Shown here: positions 45,211 to 51,838 of the stretch, piece by piece | How the letters are laid out: each line of letters starts with the position of its first letter | Numbering within the stretch: the first letter of the stretch is position 1 | Assembly: GCA_034044135.1 (NCBI GenBank) | Contig: CP139021.1 | Coordinates: 2,557,635 to 2,621,634 of the forward strand | Length of the DNA: 64,000 nucleotides | Source of the DNA: Flammeovirgaceae bacterium SG7u.111 | GTDB lineage: Bacteria; Bacteroidota; Bacteroidia; Cytophagales; Flammeovirgaceae | Reading direction: 5' to 3' | Notes under the pieces: generated by a model | The model's input: only the letters and a program-made list of their open reading frames with translations | Databases searched by the model: none | Told to the model about the DNA's origin: nothing | Position numbers and translations under genes: made by a program

Positions 45211-46053
45211 GTAACAAAAACGCAACGACCTTTGGTACTAATTTAGCAATTATTTTTATACAATGTGTGCGCCTTGAATGGTGAATATAGCTCATGAACT
45301 TGAGTGTTCCAAAGGGTGAAAGACTGGGCGTCCCCGACCCGTATGTGCTGGAGTCGTTACCCGAAGCAAAGCAAGTGGCAAGGTTGCTTGGGGCGACCCA
45401 AGGACTGAAGTAATCGGACCGCCGAAGCGGCCAGACTGCGGTATCTGTACCGACATTCCTGAGAACGGGAGTTCGAAAGGACATCACGAAGTGAGAAACT
45501 GGATACAGAGGCCATCAGAACTGGGCGTCCCCGCCGGATGAGGTACCACATGCTGCCGAAGTCCAAAGCCCCGATTTCGATTGGGGACAGTGCCGAAATA
45601 GTAGATCCAGCGGGGATAGATACAAGCCACCGTGGCAGCGGGATATTCACCTTACCGAGAGGGCAGAGCGTAAAGAAATTGTCTACTAGACAATTTTAGC
45701 GATGAGCCAGGTTGTAGGGGAGGGGATTCTGGAAACGGAGTTGAGAAGTCACAGGGACGCCTGCCGGCAGAGCCCATAGTACTGATTGGGAAACGAGCTG
45801 CTAAAGAGAAGCAGAGGCCTCACGAGAAAGGGAAGGGCCGAACGTTAAGTTGCCCAAAATTCGATAGGGAGGCTATGCTAGCCCTATCTTAAACTACGGC
45901 AAAGGTATAGTTGGTGTAAAGAGCGATTATGCTATGCTTAACGAACCGCCGTATACGAGAACCGGTACGTGGTGTGACCGGGCTGGCGTTCCAGGGGCAC
46001 GCCTAGTGAGGTGCACCGTGGGCTTATGGCTCACGGCCGCCTACTCGATTAGC
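45211..46053 (-). repeat. attC-like site 3, split by a group II intron
   Basis: Left part 45211-45266 runs from GTAAC (edge of the matrixin cassette) to TATACAATGT; the right part is TAGC at 46050-46053. Joined, the site reads ...TATACAATGT^TAGCATTA, giving the inverse core GTTAGCATTA that matches the 5' edge of its own gene (minus strand from 46930, GTTAGCATTA). Restored length is about 60 bp. Confidence 0.7.
45267..46049 (+). mobile_element. ORF-less group II intron inserted in an attC-like site
   Basis: Starts GTGCGCC, matching the group II 5' consensus GUGYG, and ends TACTCGAT, with a candidate branch-point A. A domain-V-like segment GAACCGCCGTATACGAGA begins at 45943. The text before it (GCCTGCCGGCAGAGCCCATA near 45760) resembles the region that normally precedes the reverse-transcriptase gene, but no reverse transcriptase is encoded; total length is 783 bp. 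It lies antisense to the cassettes, as group IIC-attC introns do. The domain V stem looks imperfect, so splicing ability is uncertain. Confidence 0.75.
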
Positions 46054-46914
46054 ATTATTTTTAATTTCAAACGGTATTCTAGTCCTACGTTCTATGTCAC
46101 GATTCAAGTAATTTTTGAATTTTGCGATTTCCATAATCCTTTTAGCTTCTTCATCGCATCCATAGCCAATACCTTCAACAACTATGATATTCTTTGTTTC
46201 TCCGGTAGGACTTATAGTATACTGGATCAACACTTTTCCAGAAATATTATTTTCCAAAGCACTATCAGGATATTCTATTTTAGATAATAATTCATCAAAG
46301 GTGCCTATTAAATCTGCTCTCTTTTCTGGATAATAAACTCTATAAAGAGAATCGGAAGGTACATACTGCAAAATATTTGTTTCTGATTTTTTATGCATTT
46401 CGTTAAAAAATCTTAGAAGTTCATTCAAAGTATATGCACCTAATTCCTTTCTTTCATCATCTGTAACAGCACTTGTGTCGATACTTTGTAAATACTGCAA
46501 TTCCCCGAAGACCCTTCGTTGAGTACCATATATTTGAGGCTTATTGATACTCAATAAGTACCTATCCATAGACTGGGCAATCATAAATCTGGCATCTTTA
46601 TTTTCTGGGTCTAGTTCAACCGCCTTTTGCGCTAAGTCATTAGCCTTTTTATAATCTTCGGGATTATCTCCGTGTTGAAATATTAAGGCAGCATTAAAAA
46701 AATCTTTCGAAGTATTCACTCCCCCCAGTATAAATATGCTTTTAACTTCATTTAATCTTGTCCTATCATTTTTTGATACTTCAAGGTTATTCTGTTTCCT
46801 GTCTGATTGATCTTGTTCAGCAAGGTACATAAGTCGCTGATTGTCTTGCGCCAAACAACTACCGATGGTCAAAATAAGGACAGGTATAACAATGATATAG
46901 ATTTTGTATTTCAT
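46024..46914 (-). CDS. TPR-like and TonB C-terminal domain protein (cassette gene)
   Basis: Protein of 296 residues with a signal peptide (MKYKIYIIVIPVLILTIGSCLA). The central part is helical with a TPR-like segment (DFFNAALIFQHGDNPEDYKKANDLAQKAVELDPENKDARFMIAQS). The C-terminal domain is TonB-like: SGKVLIQYTISPTGETKNIIVVEGIGYGCDEEAKRIMEIAKF, ending RTRIPFEIKN. The last eight residues (NRVGGREP) and the stop are supplied by the group II intron inserted in the adjacent attC-like site. Without the intron the frame would end three codons into the site (NIV then TAA). So the domain is intact and only the tail is changed. Confidence 0.7.
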   Translation of the reverse strand: MKYKIYIIVIPVLILTIGSCLAQDNQRLMYLAEQDQSDRKQNNLEVSKNDRTRLNEVKSIFILGGVNTSKDFFNAALIFQHGDNPEDYKKANDLAQKAVELDPENKDARFMIAQSMDRYLLSINKPQIYGTQRRVFGELQYLQSIDTSAVTDDERKELGAYTLNELLRFFNEMHKKSETNILQYVPSDSLYRVYYPEKRADLIGTFDELLSKIEYPDSALENNISGKVLIQYTISPTGETKNIIVVEGIGYGCDEEAKRIMEIAKFKNYLNRDIERRTRIPFEIKNNANRVGGREP

Positions 46915-46924
46915 AAGACTTAAT

Positions 46925-47011
46925 GCTAACGCCTAGGCTATAGTGCGTGCGTGTCGGCTAAGGTTGTGTCTACCACAACCCGCGAATATGCACCTATAGC
47001 CGATGTTAGCC
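46925..47011 (-). repeat. attC-like site 2
   Basis: 87 bp. GCTAACGCCTAGGCTATAGTGC on the left pairs with GCACCTATAGCCGATGTTAGCC on the right, with an unpaired base and central spacer. The arm GTTAGCCATA (47005-47014) equals the 5' edge of its own gene. Nearly identical in stem sequence to site 1. Confidence 0.8.
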
Positions 47012-47019
47012 ATATTCTT

Positions 47020-47580
47020 TTAATTTATTTTCGAGAAGAACTCTTCCTCTCTTATCAACTGTTCAATTACAGCACTTCGTTTTAAATCTATTTTTTTGTT
47101 GTGATTATTTTGATTTAGGTATAACGTAAACCATGAATCAAGATAAAAAGCTAAACAACCTAATTCGTTATTAAAATATAGAGTTGTTGCACCGTCAAGA
47201 CTAGCTACTCTACTTTTATAGCAATCAATTATGTATTCCTTTTCATCGACTGCCACTTCTATTTGTTTCATGAGAAATAAGTTTTCATCCTTTTCTCTCA
47301 TTGTTGAGGAGGAGTCGTACAAATTAAATTCAAAGAAATCCATATTATGAAAGCTATCTTCCTCTGAATGGACACCTTTCTTCATGCTAGAATTTAATTT
47401 TAATCGAATACATGAGTCTTGACTTTGAATAATGTAATTACAATGAGACTTATGATGAAAGTTAGTCAATCCTTTTGACGGATAATTCTCATAACAATAA
47501 AAATCTACTTCATGAATAATTTCTCCATTGTCACTACAAGAAATAATCATTAGGAAAGTTATAGCTATAAAAAACTTCAT
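47020..47580 (-). CDS. Lipoprotein of unknown function (cassette gene)
   Basis: Protein of 186 residues with lipobox MIISC (Cys at about 15). The mature part is rich in aromatic and charged residues (VDFYCYENYPSKGLTNFHHKSHC; CLAFYLDSWFTLYLNQNNHNKKIDL), with five further cysteines. No family is recognised. The start lies 18 bp from the cassette edge and the stop 9 bp from attC-like site 2, the tight packing expected of a cassette gene. Confidence 0.7.
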   Translation of the reverse strand: MKFFIAITFLMIISCSDNGEIIHEVDFYCYENYPSKGLTNFHHKSHCNYIIQSQDSCIRLKLNSSMKKGVHSEEDSFHNMDFFEFNLYDSSSTMREKDENLFLMKQIEVAVDEKEYIIDCYKSRVASLDGATTLYFNNELGCLAFYLDSWFTLYLNQNNHNKKIDLKRSAVIEQLIREEEFFSKIN

Positions 47581-47597
47581 ACTTCATCAATTATTAT

Positions 47598-47692
47598 GGC
47601 TAACGCCTAGGCTATAGTGCGTGTGTGCTGGCCAAGGTCGAGTCGACCGTAGCATAGCGTGGACAATGCACCTATAGCCGATGTTGTAGGGC
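47598..47692 (-). repeat. attC-like site 1
   Basis: 95 bp. GGCTAACGCCTAGGCTATAG pairs imperfectly with CCTATAGCCGATGTTGTAGG. The outer arms differ: GTTGTAGGGC (47683-47692) belongs to the first cassette and is identical to that gene's 5' edge beside the recombinase, whereas GGCTAAC begins the second cassette. This mismatch inside one site with a match across the gene is the integron-like feature. Confidence 0.8.
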
Positions 47693-47703
47693 GTTTTTTC
47701 TAT

Positions 47704-48120
47704 TTAATTAAATAATTCGAGGATCTCATTTTCATGTTCTTTCAAATTATCACAAGATTCTAATTTATTCCACTCCCAAGTATTTTCCTCTTGATTGTAG
47801 TACTTTTCAACAGATTCTTCATGATCAAAGAAATACACTTTTTGATCAAATGGATTACATAGATCAATTAAATAATAGTCACCTCCTCCATTTTCTCCTA
47901 TACACAGTTTATCTTTTATGAATTTATCAGAGCCATGAAATCCTAAAAATCGATTTGTTGAGATCAACTGTTCAGGATTATCATACAAAAACAATAGTTC
48001 TCCAATTTGTGTCTTAAGCTCCTTTAGTGTTATTGGAAAGTTGGTAATATATTTCACGTAATGTTTTGGAAGAGTAATTCCCAATTCTTGTTCAATTATT
48101 CTGATGTCTTCCAATTTCAT
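47704..48120 (-). CDS. SMI1/KNR4 (SUKH) family protein, first cassette
   Basis: Protein of 138 residues with the SUKH pattern: an N-terminal helix IRIIEQELGITLPKHYVKYI, then FLGFHGSDKFIKDKLCIGENGGGDYYLIDL and VYFFDHEESVEKYYNQEENTWEWNKL. SUKH proteins are often immunity proteins against contact-dependent or polymorphic toxins. No toxin gene is next to it. It is the cassette nearest the attI-like site, the place where newest insertions are expected in an integron. Confidence 0.8.
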   Translation of the reverse strand: MKLEDIRIIEQELGITLPKHYVKYITNFPITLKELKTQIGELLFLYDNPEQLISTNRFLGFHGSDKFIKDKLCIGENGGGDYYLIDLCNPFDQKVYFFDHEESVEKYYNQEENTWEWNKLESCDNLKEHENEILELFN

Positions 48121-48144
48121 TCCTTATTCTTTGTTTTGCGAATG

Positions 48145-48182
48145 CCCTACAACATTTGTATAAAAGGACAATTCCTTTTATT
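48145..48182 (-). repeat. attI-like site next to the recombinase
   Basis: GCCCTACAAC at 48145-48154 (minus strand GTTGTAGGGC) is the 5' edge of the first cassette and is followed by a perfect hairpin ATAAAAGGA-CAAT-TCCTTTTAT (48161-48182). It sits between the recombinase stop and the first cassette gene. Beyond it, TTGGTACTA (48189-48197) is shared with site 3. The hairpin could also be the recombinase terminator. Confidence 0.5.
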
Positions 48183-48209
48183 TCTCTTTTGGTACTACCG
48201 CAAATTAGC

Positions 48210-49198
48210 CTACAAATTTAAATTGTCCAAGAGGCTAACAATGTTTTCGATAGCCTTTTTGCTAATATGTGTATATATTTCGGTAGTCTTTGAAGAGCTG
48301 TGCCCCAAAAGTGCTTGGATATACCGCAGGTCAGTCCCCCGTTCCAGCAAATGGGTGGCAAAGCTGTGCCTGAGCATGTGGGGGGTTACTTTTTGGGCTA
48401 TCCCTGCTTTCTTTGCGGCCCTATCCACTTTTTCTGGATGCTGGAACCTGTATATTGCCCTCCTTTTTCTCCCTCAAACAGCCATTTTTTCGGTTTGTAT
48501 TGAAGGTAATACTTTCGCAACAAGACCAAGAGTTTTGGGGAGAGCAAGGTTGTGCGGTCTTTATTGCCTTTCCCGCCTCTTATCAGTATAAGCCCCCTAT
48601 CCGAATGGATATCTTGCATTTGGAGGTTGAGTGCCTCTGACCTCCGCAGCCCCCCTGCGTAAAGAAGGCTCATTATTGCACGGTGCTTCAGGTTCTTGGT
48701 TACTTCTATCATTTTTGCTACCTCTTGTTCTCCAAGTACCTTGGGCAGCACAAAGTCCTTTTGGGGGCGTTCGAGGTCGTAAAACTCCCTTTTCCTACCC
48801 AATACTTGCTCATAATAAAACTTTATGGCATTGACCGCTTGGTTCTGATAAGAAACAGATACCTTCCTTTCTTTTGCGAGGTAAAGCATATATGCTTGTA
48901 TGTCCTCTTCTTCTATCTCCTTGAAATTTTTGTTAGGATAGAAATTGATAAACTCGGTAAAAAGAGGGACATAAGACTTGATTGTGTTTGGGCTATAACG
49001 CCTTCTGGTCAATGTATCGGTATATTCTTTTGGGCACTCCAAGGTAAGGGGATAAGTGCGGGGCTTGACTTTTTCATCAGGTTTACCCTGTTTTTTATCA
49101 GTGCCATTTCTTTTGAATGTTCGGAACACGTCCCCACCGTCTATCCAAGCTACTCCCTTGAAGGTGTCGAATATTGTAAAACGATGGCCTCGCTCCAA
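48210..49198 (-). pseudogene. Tyrosine recombinase/integrase, one-base frameshift
   Basis: Two overlapping frames make one recombinase. Frame 1 (49198-48398) holds the SAM-like core-binding domain (RRYSPNTIKSYVPLFTEFI) and the first catalytic Arg in YAGGLRRSEALNL plus the Lys in GGKGNKDRTTLL. Frame 2 (48428-48210) holds [12 protein letters not shown] (HxxR), [13 protein letters not shown] with the second His and the nucleophile Tyr. The shift falls in an A5 run at 48429-48433 (minus strand AAAAAG), where six A residues would restore the frame. Either a pseudogene, a sequencing error or slippage. The first residues overlap a palindrome, so the true N-terminus may be missing. It does not show the extra helix region typical of IntI. 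Confidence 0.8.
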
Positions 49199-49210
49199 GC
49201 GAGGCCATCG
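49182..49210. repeat. Palindrome CGATGGCCTCGCT, copy 1
   Basis: Arms CGATGGCCTCGCT and AGCGAGGCCATCG with a 3-nt loop. An almost identical palindrome is at 49618-49647, so the two bracket the small zinc-ribbon gene. On the minus strand it is followed by TTTTAC, so it may work as a terminator, yet it lies at the very 5' end of the recombinase frame. Confidence 0.75.
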
Positions 49211-49237
49211 ATAAATAAATTTGCCTAGGCTACGCTT

Positions 49238-49615
49238 ATGACATCAGGCGAATGCCTATTTTGTGGCAAGGAACTCTCGGGGAGGGCAGGGAAAAAATTC
49301 TGCGACAACCAGTGTAAGTCCCATTACCACTACGAAAAAGGAAAAACCAAAGGAGGAAGTCTTTTCCAGCGGATAGACCAGCAGCTCAAGATAAATAGAA
49401 GGTTGCTAAAGGAACACAACAAGGCGGGCAAGACTACTCTCAGAAAGCAGACATTGCTTGATCTTGGCTTTGACCCCAATTTCTTCACCCACTACTGGAA
49501 AGCCAAAAACGGGAACATCTATTTCTTTTGCTACGAATATGGGTTCATGCCCACAAAAAAGGAGAACACTGAAAAATATGTGCTGGTCCAGTGGCAGGAA
49601 TATATGGAAAAATAA
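49238..49615 (+). CDS. Small zinc-ribbon protein of unknown function
   Basis: Protein of 125 residues starting with a four-cysteine zinc-ribbon-like motif (CLFCGKELSGRAGKKFCDNQC). A helical region follows (FQRIDQQLKINRRLLKEHNKAGKTTLRKQTLLDLGFDPNFFTHYWKAKNG) and an aromatic end (YFFCYEYGFMPTKKENTEKYVLVQW). Similar short proteins are common in Bacteroidota, but no function is known to me. It is on the plus strand, unlike all neighbours, and is flanked on both sides by the same palindrome, which suggests it moved or is insulated as a unit. Confidence 0.7.
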   Translation: MTSGECLFCGKELSGRAGKKFCDNQCKSHYHYEKGKTKGGSLFQRIDQQLKINRRLLKEHNKAGKTTLRKQTLLDLGFDPNFFTHYWKAKNGNIYFFCYEYGFMPTKKENTEKYVLVQWQEYMEK

Positions 49616-49617
49616 AT

Positions 49618-49647
49618 CGATGGCCTCGCTGCGCAGCGAGGCCATCG
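49618..49647. repeat. Palindrome CGATGGCCTCGCT, copy 2
   Basis: A perfect 30-bp self-complementary sequence whose arms equal those of copy 1. It lies between convergent gene ends (49615 and 49661) and is followed on the minus strand by ATTTATTTTTC, so it probably acts as a bidirectional terminator. Confidence 0.8.
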
Positions 49648-49660
49648 GTGAAAGAAAGGA

Positions 49661-50368
49661 TTAAACCTTCTCCTTTGCTGTTTTGGTGGTAGTACCCGCT
49701 AGGGTGGTAACCTTTGGTGCAGGGGTAGCCTTGTAAATCGCTTTAAATGTTCGCAACCATTTGTGAAATTCGCCTTTTTGCTCGTTACGAGCTTGGGTAT
49801 GTTCTTTTCCTTCGTCTTCTTTGCGCTGAGCGATAATATGATTGTCACGTACTTCTTCGGTGAGGGCGAGCATCTGTTGTACCAGCTCGGGTTGGATGTT
49901 CCGTTTTTTCAACCGGTCGCTAATTTCTTTTTCGCTAGTGGCAAACTGATAAAACTTATAGATGTAATCAAGCTTTTCATCAATTCCATCGGGGCGGTCT
50001 CCCTTTAATTTTAATAGTTTGCTAATCCCTTTGTCTACAACAGGGTCAAATATCCTTCTTGCTTTTTCTAGGTGGACCATGTACTGCTTGTACAGGTTTT
50101 CCAGCGACTGGTGGAATATGCCATAATGCTCTGCTTTTTGGGCTTGCTTTTGTTCCCAAGCAATATCCATGGCCATTACTTGCTTTGCCAAGCTGATCAT
50201 GGTTTCCAGCTCTCCTTTGGTGTAGCCTGCTTCCTTGGCCCTTGCCATATTGGTTGGGCTTTCTGCTACATTTACCAAGTCTTTCAACTCTTTTGCCAAT
50301 GTGTTTCTCCATGTGGTAGATACTTTCTTTGGTTGTGCATCGGCATTCTTTTCATTTGAATTAATCAT
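49661..50368 (-). CDS. Helical/coiled-coil protein of unknown function
   Basis: Soluble protein of 235 residues, predicted to be almost all helical, with a low-complexity Thr/Ala/Lys C-terminus (PKVTTLAGTTTKTAKEKV). Segments such as TRNTLAKELKDLV-like start, YTKGELETMISLAKQVMAMDIAWEQKQAQKAEHYG and KKRNIQPELVQQMLALTEEVRDNHIIAQRKEDEGKEHTQARNEQK suggest a helical bundle. No membrane segment, signal or catalytic motif is visible. No family recognised. It lies upstream of the zinc-ribbon gene and recombinase. Confidence 0.6.
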   Translation of the reverse strand: MINSNEKNADAQPKKVSTTWRNTLAKELKDLVNVAESPTNMARAKEAGYTKGELETMISLAKQVMAMDIAWEQKQAQKAEHYGIFHQSLENLYKQYMVHLEKARRIFDPVVDKGISKLLKLKGDRPDGIDEKLDYIYKFYQFATSEKEISDRLKKRNIQPELVQQMLALTEEVRDNHIIAQRKEDEGKEHTQARNEQKGEFHKWLRTFKAIYKATPAPKVTTLAGTTTKTAKEKV

Positions 50369-50639
50369 AAAATAATGGTTTAGTGTTGGTTATGGTTTTT
50401 TGAATATACAAATAACGACTTGCAGATTTTTTATTGTTTACAAAATAACGTGAAAACGTACCTTTAACATAACCTGCATTTGGAGTGAAATTGGAGGGAT
50501 GGTGTAAGAAATTATTGAAAAAGAAAGTTGATAATGAGGGCTTTATCTATCAAATTATTCAAAAATACAAAATATAGTACAAGTTGTTTGTTTAGTGTTG
50601 GATAGAGAAGGCTGTTTTACTGATGTTGGGCTTATTAAA

Positions 50640-50990
50640 GTGGCGGGCTATGCTCCAAATAGTAGGGTTATGAGCGCAACTACTGGGCAATTGTTTATAA
50701 AATTAGCGGGTGATGGCATAAATAGTGCGGGTGACGTCGCAAAAGGTACGGGGTATTACATGAGGAGTGCGGGTGATGCTATAATTGGTGCGGGTGGTCT
50801 CATAATTTTTTTTCTGATGTAAGAAAAACTTGCAGGTTGGTAAAGAAAGTTAGCGGTTTTGTCAATAAAGTTAGCAGGTGGTCTTCCACCGCCATCGGAT
50901 CATGCAATAAACCCTGCGGGTTACCCAATAAACGTTGGAGGTTGCCCTATATTTAGAGAAGGTTGTTTGGTAAGGGAAATACGGGATCTA
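50640..50990. repeat. Degenerate tandem array with 21-bp period
   Basis: A core of the type (t)GCGGGT recurs with G-runs at about 50645, 50665, 50685, 50708, 50729, 50750, 50771, 50792, 50834, 50854, 50876, 50918, 50939, 50960 and 50983. Spacing is 20-23 bp (most often 21) or twice that. A-rich tracts (AATAAA-like) alternate with the cores. A plus-strand frame (50595-50822) reflects it as seven-residue repeats (xxxAGDx), but indels break the frame. The rest of the 50369-51118 gap shows no gene. Confidence 0.6.
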
Positions 50991-51118
50991 TGTAGGGTTT
51001 CGTTATTTATGTAAAGAAATCATCTTTTGGAGATAGGAGAGTAGGGGGGAAGCAAAGCTTAGAGCATAAGGAATAGGATAGGTGATACACTAAGTTCTTC
51101 TAAGAGATACAATCGTGT

Positions 51119-51255
51119 CCTCTCAGAAGTTTTTATTGGGCAAATCTCCTGATTTGCGAAACCCTGTGAGCGAGATGTGGCTCTGCTACTTTCCAAGGCT
51201 TCAATCGGGAGATTGACTGTTTGGGTTACTCCATAGAGGGAAAAACTCTATGGAA
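51119..51255 (+). repeat. Dispersed structured repeat, copy 2
   Basis: Same order of blocks as the copy at 35587-35722. The pairing CTCCTGATT with AATCGGGAG is kept, and the terminal hairpin here is CCATAGAG/CTCTATGG instead of CTTCGTAG/CTACGAAG. It lies about 200 bp upstream of the PadR gene. 51256-51451 has no other recognised feature. Confidence 0.6.
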
Positions 51256-51451
51256 AGTGTTGGGGGCTTTGAAGAACCGTTTTCTAAAAAACCGACGACA
51301 TCATTTAAAATAATGTCGTTGGTTAGTGATGAAGCTCACCAGAATTTTCAAATCTTACCACTTATCCTTATTTTATCTGCATTTATGGAATTAATCAATT
51401 GCCTCTTTTTTATTTTGTCTACATTTATGGATAATATAACAATCGGATACA

Positions 51452-51787
51452 ATGAAAGGAACATATTTAGGAGAATTTGAAGAAATTGTTTTACTCACGG
51501 TAGGGGTATTGTACGATGAAGCATATGGTCCTTCTATAAAGAAGGAAGTGGAGGAAAGAACAGGGAGGAAAGTCAATTTGAGTGCTATCCACGCTACGTT
51601 GAACCGTCTCGATGAAAAGGGGTTTCTGAGTTCCCGATTAGGTGAAGCTACTGCCAAGAGAGGAGGGAAGCGAAAGAAGTACTTTGCCGTGACGAAACTT
51701 GGAGTTAAGGCACTGGAAGAAGCAAAAAACCTAAGGGAATCATTGTGGGTATCTATTCCCAAGATAGCATTACAAGGAGGGGAGTAA
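51452..51787 (+). CDS. PadR-family transcriptional regulator
   Basis: Protein of 111 residues with the PadR winged-helix: LGEFEEIVLLTVGVLYDEAYGPSIKKEVEERTGRKVNLSAIHATLNRLDEKGFL, then a wing rich in Arg/Lys (EATAKRGGKRKKYFAVTKLGVKAL) and a short C-terminal dimerisation helix. It is followed 50 bp downstream by a large FtsX-type permease; in Bacteroidota this PadR-permease pair is common, and the regulator likely represses the transporter gene. Confidence 0.9.
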   Translation: MKGTYLGEFEEIVLLTVGVLYDEAYGPSIKKEVEERTGRKVNLSAIHATLNRLDEKGFLSSRLGEATAKRGGKRKKYFAVTKLGVKALEEAKNLRESLWVSIPKIALQGGE

Positions 51788-51838
51788 GTCTTGTTACTAG
51801 TTACTGACGGTCCGCAACCAGAATAACATAACAGTTCA

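Noticed and set aside
45934-46287. Plus-strand reading frame of 117 codons starting LNEPPYTRTG
   Set aside because: Its first part is the domain V region of the group II intron read as protein, and the rest is antisense to the TonB-C gene. No real gene.
37893-48200. CRISPR array
   Set aside because: The repeats are palindromic, 60-120 bp, hundreds of bases apart and separated by genes, with no short spacers or cas genes.
48210-49198. Integrated phage or ICE driven by the recombinase
   Set aside because: No phage structural, conjugation or excisionase genes and no tRNA or direct-repeat attachment pair were found around it.
50595-50822. 75-codon plus-strand gene with AGD repeats
   Set aside because: The 21-bp periodicity continues for about 170 bp past the stop and across frame-breaking indels, so the frame is a by-product of the DNA repeat.
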